NCBI RefSeq assembly: GCF_003436275.1
Contig: NZ_QSOP01000003.1
Location: 62,001-126,000, forward strand
Direction: 5' to 3'
Length of the DNA stretch: 64,000 nucleotides
Source of the DNA: Collinsella sp. TM09-10AT
GTDB taxonomy: Bacteria > Actinomycetota > Coriobacteriia > Coriobacteriales > Coriobacteriaceae
Under the pieces are notes generated by a model. That model saw only the letters and a program-made list of their open reading frames with translations, was not told where the DNA came from and did no database searches. The first letter of the stretch is position 1, and every line of letters starts with the position of its first letter. The translations under genes and the position numbers were made by a program. Shown in pieces: positions 8,143 to 14,959 of this stretch.

Positions 8143-9222
8143 TTACTCCTCCTCGGGGTACACGACTCCCCAGTCGGCGCGTAGCTTGGTCATCAGCTCC
8201 ATAACATCAGAAGCATAATCCAGCAGCTCACGCTTAGAGTCGTCGCCGGCAACGGCCTTCTCAAGATCGGCCATCTCATAGCAAAGGGCGTAAGCCTCGG
8301 TGCCGGCGTGGACCTCCTCGCGGTGGCCGTCCGCAGTCCACACGATGGTCGCGTGATCGGCGCGCGGATACTCGTTGACCTCGATATAGCACTTATCGAA
8401 GCTAATAATCGAGCGCTTGGGTTGCTTGGAGTGGAGCGTGAGGCTCACAACACCCAGCTGCTGCTCGGCATTACGGCAGACGATGCCGCCCGCAACGTCA
8501 ACACCGGTCTCACAGGTGTTGCCCAACGAAACGACCTCAATGGGCTGGCTTGCCATAAAGAGACGCATGACGGACAGGGCATACACGCCAATGTCGAGCA
8601 TGGCACCGCCAGCAAGGTTGCGGTTGTAGAAGCGATTGGTCAGATCGCCGTACTCCTTGTAGCTACCAAAGTTGAGCTGGGCGAGGTTCATGCGGCCGAA
8701 CTCACCGGCATCCATGCGACGGCGCAGCTCTTGATACAAGGGCATATGAAGCACCGTGGTGGCGTCCATGAGGACGACGTTGTGCTCGTCGGCGATGGCA
8801 CGCGCCTCGTCGAGCTCAGCGGAATTGAGGGTAATGGCTTTCTCGCAGAGCACGTGCTTGCCGGCGGCCAGCGCGTCACGCAGATAGGTGATATGCGTGT
8901 TGTGCGGCGTGGTGATATAGACGGCGTCGATGCCCGGATCGGCGTAGAGGTCCTCAACCGATTCATAGACCTTCTCGATGCCATACTGCTCAGCAAAAGC
9001 CTGAGCCTTGGACAGCGTACGGTTGGCGACGCCCGCAAGCTTGCGGCCGGCAAGAGCGAGAGACTGGGCCATCTGGTTGGCGATAACGCCGCACCCGATC
9101 ACAGCCCAACGAAGCTCGGGAGCCGTAAAGATATCATCGGGGAATGGCTTGTCCTGGACCGAAGCGAACGCTGCTTTTGCGGCTGCCGCGGAGTCGAGTG
9201 GAGCCTGCTTGGAATCTACCAT
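8143..9222 (-). CDS. Gfo/Idh/MocA family oxidoreductase
   Basis: The 359-residue protein has an N-terminal Rossmann fold (AVIGCGVIANQMAQSLAL near residue 40) and the family EKP-like catalytic motif as CEKAITLN. Its C-terminal beta-sheet domain contains GGAMLDIGVYAL. These enzymes use NAD(P)(H) to oxidise or reduce sugars, inositols or sugar derivatives. I placed the start at ATG 9222 (MVDSKQ) because AGGAGG lies 6 nt upstream; the frame stays open to 9279. It forms a two-gene operon with the DeoR regulator, so it probably acts on a regulated carbohydrate, but the substrate is unknown. Confidence 0.88.
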   Translation of the reverse strand: MVDSKQAPLDSAAAAKAAFASVQDKPFPDDIFTAPELRWAVIGCGVIANQMAQSLALAGRKLAGVANRTLSKAQAFAEQYGIEKVYESVEDLYADPGIDAVYITTPHNTHITYLRDALAAGKHVLCEKAITLNSAELDEARAIADEHNVVLMDATTVLHMPLYQELRRRMDAGEFGRMNLAQLNFGSYKEYGDLTNRFYNRNLAGGAMLDIGVYALSVMRLFMASQPIEVVSLGNTCETGVDVAGGIVCRNAEQQLGVVSLTLHSKQPKRSIISFDKCYIEVNEYPRADHATIVWTADGHREEVHAGTEAYALCYEMADLEKAVAGDDSKRELLDYASDVMELMTKLRADWGVVYPEEE

Positions 9223-9282
9223 ATGTGCCTCCTGTGTCATAGAACGTCTTGCATTTCGGATAGCTCTATATTCGCACAAACA

Positions 9283-9400
9283 CGCGCGTCTGTGCGCGTT
9301 TTTGCGTATCTCACCGCTAAACGGTCATTTTTGTCCCGTAAACGGCGCATCTATACGCATATTCACGCAATCCCACGCACGCAAATACGCACAAATGCGA
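9283..9400. promoter_or_regulatory. TGCGT-rich upstream region, candidate DeoR operator cluster
   Basis: Upstream of the oxidoreductase/DeoR operon the pentamer TGCGT or its complement ACGCA occurs repeatedly (for example GCGTTTTTGCGTA near 9297, ACGCATATTCACGCA near 9355, ACGCAAATACGCACA near 9380). The octamer TAAACGG also recurs near 9314 and 9338. Clustered repeats at this place fit operators for the local DeoR protein, but this is inference. Confidence 0.35.
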
Positions 9401-9497
9401 ACCGGTCATTGCTCAGAGACAGGGGCTTATGCTTAGAACTCAAAAGACAGGATGATCCGCTTCGCCTTCGCTCATGGCGCGCTGCAGCTCTAAGGAC

Positions 9498-9605
9498 CGT
9501 CCCAAACTGCCGACAGAAAAGGAACGTTCCAAACTGCAGACAGAAAAAGAACGTCCCCAGGCGCCGGCATTTCAAGAGCACTCATTTAAGTCTGTCCCCA
9601 ATGAG
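9498..9605. repeat. 27-bp tandem repeat and GGGAC-core palindrome
   Basis: Two consecutive 27-bp units (9498-9524 and 9525-9551), each starting CGTYCCAAACTGC and continuing GACAGAAAA, are followed by a partial third unit at 9552-9558. Just beyond, CTCATT at 9581-9586 pairs with AATGAG at 9600-9605 around TAAGTCTGTCCCC. All carry the GGGAC/GTCCC core seen in the dispersed palindromes of this window. Nothing coding is visible here. Confidence 0.6.
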
Positions 9606-9628
9606 TGGGAGTAATCAGAGACCCTTTG

Positions 9629-9661
9629 CGAGGGAGGCCGGACGTGGCCTTCCTCGTTTTT
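9629..9661 (+). terminator. Terminator-like hairpin before IS200 remnant
   Basis: The stem CGAGGGAGGCC/GGCCTTCCTCG with a 6-nt loop is followed by TTTTTATT on the plus strand. Its position in front of a degraded tnpA fits the transcription-blocking hairpin that IS200-type elements carry at their left end. Confidence 0.6.
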
Positions 9662-9667
9662 ATTCAT

Positions 9668-9870
9668 GGACTTTAGTCCGTGCCGCGCGGCACGCGCGGC
9701 ATAGAAAGCCACCCGCTCAGCGGGTGGAGGCCAATTTCCGCTACGCGACAAAAACCTTCCCCCTAGCATGAGGATTGTTCAGGTCATCATACTAGGGGGA
9801 AGGTGATTGCTGTGGCCCAGAAAGCCAACAGCCTCGCGTACACGAAATGGCTGTGCAAGTACCGCATCGC
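9668..9870 (+). mobile_element. IS200/IS605-family left end with truncated tnpA
   Basis: A run of hairpins (9668-9679, 9680-9693, 9709-9727 with CCACCCGC/GCGGGTGG) leads to a 12-bp perfect inverted repeat, CCTTCCCCCTAG at 9755-9766 and CTAGGGGGAAGG at 9792-9803. The right arm contains the purine-rich ribosome site, so the hairpin would hide it. Next is the start of a Y1 transposase: reading from GTG 9803 or 9812 gives AQKANSLAYTKWLCKYRI, very like the N-terminus of IS200 TnpA. Similarity stops near 9870. The catalytic HUH and Tyr are absent, so this is a dead remnant. Confidence 0.75.
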
Positions 9871-10089
9871 ACCGAGGTCAAGCTCATCGCCGCCATCGTC
9901 GAGAAGCACCCCAAGGTGCGCTTTGCCGCGAGCCGCACCTCGGCCCACGCCGACCTCTACGACCGCATGGAGCAGGCCCTGTGCGAGTGCGTGGCCAACG
10001 CGGTGGAGGTCGTCCGCTCCGACATCAGCCCCGCGCTTCTTGTCCACACCGGTCCAAACCTCGTGGGTGTGGCGGTCCAGGGACTCTAG
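9865..10089 (+). pseudogene. Possible DegV-family C-terminal fragment
   Basis: Directly after the tnpA stub, in another frame, about 70 codons end in SDISPALLVHTGPNLVGVAV and a stop at 10087-10089. A His-Thr-Gly-Pro stretch close to the C-terminus is typical of DegV fatty-acid-binding proteins, and the preceding helix-rich segment fits. No N-terminal part or start codon exists, so it is a gene fragment joined to the IS end. The DegV assignment is tentative. Confidence 0.45.
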
Positions 10090-10123
10090 CGGAGGCGGGG
10101 CGTCCTGCCCCAAAAACAAATGC

Positions 10124-10174
10124 AAAAGACGAGCACTTCTTGCCGCTCAATTGGCAAGAAGCGCTCGTCTTTTC
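10124..10174. terminator. Bidirectional terminator
   Basis: AAAAGACGAGC-ACTTCTTGCC pairs with GGCAAGAAGC-GCTCGTCTTTT around a short loop, with A and T runs on both sides. It lies at the 3' end of the ROK kinase gene on the minus strand and of the DegV-like fragment on the plus strand. Confidence 0.85.
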
Positions 10175-10205
10175 TTAACGCGTTGTATGGCGGAGAGAGC
10201 GCAAG

Positions 10206-11090
10206 TTACGCGAGCGCCCTTCTTGCCAGCTCGGCCGCGCCGAGGATTCCTTGGTCGCCGCCGCAGCCCGGGGCGCAGATGTAGCTCTCCATGTCCTTAA
10301 GCTCGGCGGTCTGGATGTAGCCACCCAGATATTCGAGGGTCTTCTTGCGGACGATGCCGTAGAGCTGCTCCTGGTGCATCACGCCGCCGCCGAGGACGAT
10401 GCGGCGAGGCGAGTACATGAGCACGAGGTTCGCGCACATCTGCCCCAGATAATCCCCCTCGAGCGCCCACACCTCATCGTTGTCCGCGAGCTCGGCCGCG
10501 GGCTTTCCCCAGCGCGCGGCGATGGCGGGGCCGGAGGCGAGCCCCTCGAGACAGCTCGCGTGGCTCGGGCAGACGCAGCGTCCCTCCTCGGTGGGACGGG
10601 TCCTTACCAGCATGTGACCGGCCTCGGGGTGCAGCATGCCGTGAAGGAGTCTGCCCGCGCACATGACGCCCGCGCCCACGCCGGTGCCGATGGTCACGTA
10701 GACGGCGTCCTCGAGCCCCTTGCAGCAGCCGAAGACCACTTCGCCGAGGCAGGCAACGTTCACGTCCGTGTCGTAGGCCACCGGAATCCCGAGGGCGTCG
10801 GCGAACGCGGCGCGAAGGCCATGGCCTCGCCACGCGAGCTTGGGCGTCTGGAGGATGGAGCCGTAGCGCTCGTCGTTGGGGTCGACGCAGGTCGGGCCGA
10901 AGGCGCCGATGCCCAACGCGTCCACATCGCGGGCGGTGAACCACTCGATCATCTGCGGGACGGTCTCGGCGGGCGTAAGCGTCGGGGTCTCCATACGGTC
11001 GAGGACCTCGCCGTCGCCGGACACCACGGCACAGACCATCTTGGTCCCGCCGGCTTCGAGGGCGCCGAGCCTCATTTGCTTTTCGCTCAT
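10206..11090 (-). CDS. ROK family sugar kinase, fructokinase-like
   Basis: The 294-residue protein has the ROK ATP-binding start LEAGGTKMVCAV and the central catalytic region TIGTGVGAG. The zinc-site block HPEAGHMLVRTRP is followed by CVCPSHASC. The LEAGGTK opening is typical of the bacterial fructokinase (YdhR/GmuE-like) branch, which phosphorylates fructose or related hexoses in the cytosol. ATG at 11090 follows GGAGG. It is the last gene of the LevR-PTS-GH172 unit, so it likely phosphorylates the free sugar released by the glycosidase. The exact substrate is not certain. Confidence 0.85.
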   Translation of the reverse strand: MSEKQMRLGALEAGGTKMVCAVVSGDGEVLDRMETPTLTPAETVPQMIEWFTARDVDALGIGAFGPTCVDPNDERYGSILQTPKLAWRGHGLRAAFADALGIPVAYDTDVNVACLGEVVFGCCKGLEDAVYVTIGTGVGAGVMCAGRLLHGMLHPEAGHMLVRTRPTEEGRCVCPSHASCLEGLASGPAIAARWGKPAAELADNDEVWALEGDYLGQMCANLVLMYSPRRIVLGGGVMHQEQLYGIVRKKTLEYLGGYIQTAELKDMESYICAPGCGGDQGILGAAELARRALA

Positions 11091-11169
11091 GTGATCCTCC
11101 TTACAAAGGGACGCCCGCAGTCATGGTCAACCGCGGGCGCCCATAACGTTGGCTTGTTTCGAGGCGACC

Positions 11170-12294
11170 CTACCTGGGCACGCGGTCCTGCCTTGCGGCA
11201 AACGGGGCGAGCACGGCGTGCGGCTCGCTTTGGTACCAGTAGGCGACGGTGGAGATGTCGTCCTCGCGCTCGTAGAGCTTGATGTCGTCGTTGCCGAGGT
11301 CCTGGAACGTCACGCGCAGGTCCTCCTTGAACGAGATCGGGTCGGGAAGGTGCCACCTGTAGAGGCCGTGCCTGGGCAGCGCGTCGTCGTTAGTCGCGAG
11401 CATCGGATTCGGGTTCGGCTTGCCCGCGCTGAAGCGGTCGCGCGTGGCGTCGCGCGTCGAGCGGTACGGGTAGCCGGCGAACAGCGTGTTGAAGCACTGC
11501 GCCTCGGGCAGCGCGTGGGGCGGCCTGTCGAGGAAGGCCCAGGCACCGCCGAAGTAGTCCTCGGCTCCCGTCGAGGTGACCGTGGGGAACTCCTCGTCGC
11601 CGTCGAGGAAGAACTTCATCTCGCCCTCGCCCCACCAATAGCGCTCCAGGGCGCACAGGGCCATGTAGGTGCCGACGTAGTAGCCCTTGCCGCGCACGCC
11701 GTCGAGCACGGTGTAGTCGACGCCCCTGCGGGTGCTGCGCTCGCGGTTAAAGCGGGCGTGGAAGTACATGGCGTCGTCCGGCACGTCGGTGAGCGCGTAG
11801 TTGAACGTGTAGAAGATGTACTTAATGAACCCGGGGTGCTCGCTCGTAAGCGTGACCTTGGCGTGCTTCCTGAAGGGCATCTCGAAGTAGCAGTTCATGC
11901 CGCCCGTCGGGTTCACGCAGATGGGCATCGAGTTGACGATGGCGCGCTCACCGAAGCCGTTGCAGAAGAAGTCGCCGACAGGGCACTCGACCGAGGGGGT
12001 CTCCTCGTCGTCCCAGTAGAAGCGCAGCACGAGGTCACGCATGACGAAGCTGCCGGCGGCGGTCTTGTCGGGGACGGTCATCCAGATGTGGCGGATGATG
12101 CCGGGGCCCTCGATGTCCGCGAGCGTGATGGTCTCGCCGGACTCAAGGGGCACGCAGCACGAGCCCTTGCGGCCGACGCCGAGGTGGCTGGCCGACATGG
12201 CGGCGCGGCCCTTCTCGCCCGTGATGTTCTCGGGGGTGATGGCGCGGCTTTCCTCACCGCCGTGCATCCACACGTCCTTAAGGAACTCTCTCAT
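11170..12294 (-). CDS. DUF2961 protein, glycoside hydrolase family GH172
   Basis: The 374-residue protein shows the DUF2961 fold signature along its length: IEGPGIIRHIWMT (61-73), RFYWDDEETPSVE (91-103), WWGEGEMKFFLDGDE (220-234) and STGAEDYFGGAW (241-252). The family includes the difructose-dianhydride-I synthase/hydrolase (alpha-D-fructofuranosidase) that founded GH172, and D-arabinan-active enzymes. E223 or E225 and E245 are the likely catalytic pair. No signal peptide is seen, so it should act in the cytosol on sugar brought in by the PTS encoded just upstream. A fructokinase-like gene follows, which favours a fructofuranoside substrate; a D-arabinofuranoside is the alternative. Confidence 0.82.
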   Translation of the reverse strand: MREFLKDVWMHGGEESRAITPENITGEKGRAAMSASHLGVGRKGSCCVPLESGETITLADIEGPGIIRHIWMTVPDKTAAGSFVMRDLVLRFYWDDEETPSVECPVGDFFCNGFGERAIVNSMPICVNPTGGMNCYFEMPFRKHAKVTLTSEHPGFIKYIFYTFNYALTDVPDDAMYFHARFNRERSTRRGVDYTVLDGVRGKGYYVGTYMALCALERYWWGEGEMKFFLDGDEEFPTVTSTGAEDYFGGAWAFLDRPPHALPEAQCFNTLFAGYPYRSTRDATRDRFSAGKPNPNPMLATNDDALPRHGLYRWHLPDPISFKEDLRVTFQDLGNDDIKLYEREDDISTVAYWYQSEPHAVLAPFAARQDRVPR

Positions 12295-12306
12295 CGTCGA
12301 CCTCCT

Positions 12307-12705
12307 CTATTCGTCGTCGTCGCACTCGGCGGAACTGGCACCGTTCACGTAGATGATCTGCTGGCGCGCCTCGTTGACGAGGGCGTCGAAGTCGAGTTTC
12401 TCGTCGGGGCGCGCGAGCGCGACCGTCATGGCGAGCGGGAGGTTGACACCCGCGATCACGTGGATCCGGTCGGAGGCGAAGCGGGAAAAGCGCTGGTTCA
12501 CGCTGCCGCCGTACGCGTCGGTGAGGACGACGACCTCGTCAGTGCCCGAAAGAGCCGCCTCGACCGCCGCGTCGAGCCCCTCGCCGTTGTCGTTCACGTA
12601 GGCGCACACGGCGTTGACGGCGTCGCCCTTACCCGTAAGGAACTCGAGGGTGTCCTTGAAGCCCTGGGCGAGAAGGGAATGGCTCGCCACAACTATCTTT
12701 CTCAT
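12307..12705 (-). CDS. PTS mannose-family EIIA component
   Basis: The 132-residue protein has the EIIA-Man fold. VVASHSLLAQGF places the phosphorylated His at residue 9, and VVVLTDAYGGSVNQ is the conserved loop that in this family receives or holds the phosphoryl group. It passes phosphate from HPr to EIIB. Its C-terminus ends in an acidic tail. It is encoded after EIID and before the GH172 gene, with short gaps, so it belongs to one transcript with the EIIB, EIIC and EIID genes. Confidence 0.9.
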   Translation of the reverse strand: MRKIVVASHSLLAQGFKDTLEFLTGKGDAVNAVCAYVNDNGEGLDAAVEAALSGTDEVVVLTDAYGGSVNQRFSRFASDRIHVIAGVNLPLAMTVALARPDEKLDFDALVNEARQQIIYVNGASSAECDDDE

Positions 12706-12731
12706 TGATTCACCAATCTCTTGGGTCGAAG

Positions 12732-13565
12732 CTAGGCGAGGATGCCGGCGGCGGAGGCAACCATCGCGAGGACGATCACCACGAGGATGAGGGCCGTCAT
12801 GCTCGCGTTCTTCTTGGTAAGAAGGTAATACGCGCTTCCCGTGATGGCGGCGGGGATCATGGCAGGCAGGATCTTGTCGAGCAGCGGCTGAATCTCCATC
12901 GCGACGTCGCCGAAGCTGAAGCTAATCGGGCAGGTGACGCCGATGACCGAGGCGATGAGGCAGCCGACCACGGTGAGGCCGAGCACGGAGGCGGCGGCAG
13001 TGAGGTTGGGAAGCTTCTCGCTGAAGTCGGTGACGAGCTTCACGCCCTGCTTGTAGCCGAACTCGAGGGCGTGCATGCGGACCCAGAAGATGGCCAGGAT
13101 GAGCGCGAACCAGATGCCGGCTCCCACGGGGTTGCCCTCGATGGCCATGTAGGCGGCGATGGAGCCCATGATGGTCGGGATCATGGTCATGAGCAGGGAG
13201 TCGCCGACGCCGGCGAGCGGTCCCATGGTGCCGATCTTCAGGTCTTGGACGGCGTCCGCCGCCGCTAGGCCGTCGCGCTCCTCCATGGCCACGCAGGCGC
13301 CAAGGATGATGGCGGCGAGCCAAGGCTGGGTGTTGTAGTAGCGGAAGTGGTTGTTGAGCGCTTGCTTATAGTCCTCGTCGTTCGTGTAGATCTTCCTCAG
13401 GACCGGCGAGAGGGCGTAGGCGACTGAGGCGCCCTGCTGGGTCTGGTAGTTGAAGGTGCACACGCTCATGAGCCAGCGCCAGTTCGCGTTGCGCAGGTCC
13501 TTCTTGGTGACCTTGTAGCCGGAGGGCTTGCCCTCGGCGACGGCGGTGATGTTCTCGTTTTCCAT
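12732..13565 (-). CDS. PTS mannose-family EIID component
   Basis: The 277-residue protein has the EIID features: NYQTQQGASVAYALSPVL in the N-terminal part, the loop DLKIGTMGPLAGVGDSLL around residues 120-140, and C-terminal hydrophobic helices ending in a membrane anchor. With EIIC it forms the membrane channel of the sugar permease. It starts 2 bp after the EIIC stop, so the two are translationally linked. Confidence 0.93.
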   Translation of the reverse strand: MENENITAVAEGKPSGYKVTKKDLRNANWRWLMSVCTFNYQTQQGASVAYALSPVLRKIYTNDEDYKQALNNHFRYYNTQPWLAAIILGACVAMEERDGLAAADAVQDLKIGTMGPLAGVGDSLLMTMIPTIMGSIAAYMAIEGNPVGAGIWFALILAIFWVRMHALEFGYKQGVKLVTDFSEKLPNLTAAASVLGLTVVGCLIASVIGVTCPISFSFGDVAMEIQPLLDKILPAMIPAAITGSAYYLLTKKNASMTALILVVIVLAMVASAAGILA

Positions 13566-13567
13566 GG

Positions 13568-14353
13568 TTACTCATCCTCTCCGATGAAGGCGTCTGCGGA
13601 AGCGTGGGCGGCGAGCTCGGTGTCCCTCTCGGCACGCTGGTAGAACGCAATCGCGAGGGCAACGCCGACGATGGCGGCGCCGATGATGGGCACGTTCAGG
13701 AAGGCCGAGAGGAAGAAGCCGGCGAGCAGGTACTGGAAGTACTTGGCGGTTGGCATGTAGCGGAGCAGCATGGCGATACCGACGGCCGGGAGCATCTTGC
13801 CGGCGAGGGTGAGGCCGGAGAGGAACCACTGGGGCATGACCTCGAGGAGCCAGTTGACGGCGGGCTGGCCGAGCGTCACGGAGACAAAGACGGGCAGGGC
13901 GGCGCACAGGCCGAAGAGCGCGGGGCAGACCCACAGGATGGCGTTCATCTGATTGAACTTACCCTCGTTGCAGAACTTCTGGGACTTCTCGACGACAAAG
14001 CCGTTGAGGATCTTGGCGACGACGTCGAGCTGGATGCCGAGCATGCCGACCGGCAGGCCGATGGCGAGGCCCGTGTCGGAGCCCAGGGTCACGCCGTAGG
14101 CGGTGGCGATGATGGCCATCGTGCCGTAGTCGGGAATGGAGGAGCCGCCGAAGCCCGCGACGCCGAGCTGCATGAGCTGAATGGTGCCGCCGATGACAAG
14201 GCCGGTCTTCCAGTCGCCCATGACGACTCCGGTGATGAGGCCCCAGAAAACGGCGTAATTGACGAAGATCATCGGGATGCCGTAGTAGTCCACGTGCTTG
14301 ATGAAGGCCAGCAGGGTCAAAAGGACGACCTGCAGGATAGTGAAGTTGACCAT
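13568..14353 (-). CDS. PTS mannose-family EIIC component
   Basis: The 261-residue polytopic protein has EIIC-Man features, including ITGVVMGDWKTGLVIGGT and GFGGSSIPDYG in the first half. Multiple hydrophobic helices follow, with a charged C-terminal tail. It forms the sugar-translocating channel with EIID. ATG 14353 follows GGGGGAAAT. The gene sits between EIIB and EIID in the order IIB-IIC-IID-IIA, as in levDEFG-like loci with rearranged IIA. Confidence 0.93.
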   Translation of the reverse strand: MVNFTILQVVLLTLLAFIKHVDYYGIPMIFVNYAVFWGLITGVVMGDWKTGLVIGGTIQLMQLGVAGFGGSSIPDYGTMAIIATAYGVTLGSDTGLAIGLPVGMLGIQLDVVAKILNGFVVEKSQKFCNEGKFNQMNAILWVCPALFGLCAALPVFVSVTLGQPAVNWLLEVMPQWFLSGLTLAGKMLPAVGIAMLLRYMPTAKYFQYLLAGFFLSAFLNVPIIGAAIVGVALAIAFYQRAERDTELAAHASADAFIGEDE

Positions 14354-14362
14354 ATTTCCCCC

Positions 14363-14836
14363 TTAGATGAGGTCTGCGACGGAGACGGGCTTGTCGGCGG
14401 GCACGAACTGGGCCGTCACCTTGACGCCACGGGCGATGAGCGCCTTGTAGCTCTGGACGTTCTCGGCGGAGGCGTAGGCGCGCTGGGTGAGCTGGATGCC
14501 GTCCTCCTTGACGAGCGAGCCGCCGACGACCAGCGACGGGAGCTCGACGCCCGACTCGACCAGGCGAAGCATCGTCTCGGGCTCCTTGGCGATGACGAAG
14601 ACCTTCTCGCGGTCGTACTTGCCCGCGGCGAAGTTCTTGAGCGCGGTCTGCTCGGAGATGATCGAAACGGCCATGCCCGCGGGGCGCGCCATCCTCATGG
14701 TGGACTTCAGGACCTCGTCGCCGGCGACCTTGTCGTCGATGACCATGACTCGGGTCGCGCCCGACACCGGGGCCCACTGCGTCACGATGATGCCGTGAAG
14801 CAGGCGATTGTCGATTCGTGCCATAACAACACTCAT
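14363..14836 (-). CDS. PTS mannose-family EIIB component
   Basis: The 157-residue protein begins MSVVMARIDNRLLHGIIVTQW; His14 in the RLLHG motif is the phosphorylation site of EIIB-Man proteins. The ATG at 14836 has AGGAG 5 nt upstream; the frame is open to 14905 but the extension has no family similarity. It takes phosphate from EIIA and gives it to the incoming sugar. It is the first gene of the PTS operon and lies 124 bp downstream of the LevR-like regulator gene. I see no -24/-12 (GG-N10-GC) promoter in that gap. Confidence 0.93.
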   Translation of the reverse strand: MSVVMARIDNRLLHGIIVTQWAPVSGATRVMVIDDKVAGDEVLKSTMRMARPAGMAVSIISEQTALKNFAAGKYDREKVFVIAKEPETMLRLVESGVELPSLVVGGSLVKEDGIQLTQRAYASAENVQSYKALIARGVKVTAQFVPADKPVSVADLI

Positions 14837-14959
14837 GTTTGCTCCTATCAAATGAAGTTTTACGTTCGGTACTGCCTCGGCGCTATCCGGATTCGCGCCG
14901 GGCAAGGGGTTATCGGATTATTGAGGACGCGCGGTCAGCTTGCGGCGGCGCGGGGAAGG

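Noticed and set aside
14837..14959. Sigma-54 promoter expected before a LevR-regulated PTS operon
   Set aside because: No GG-N10-GC element with proper context is visible in the gap.
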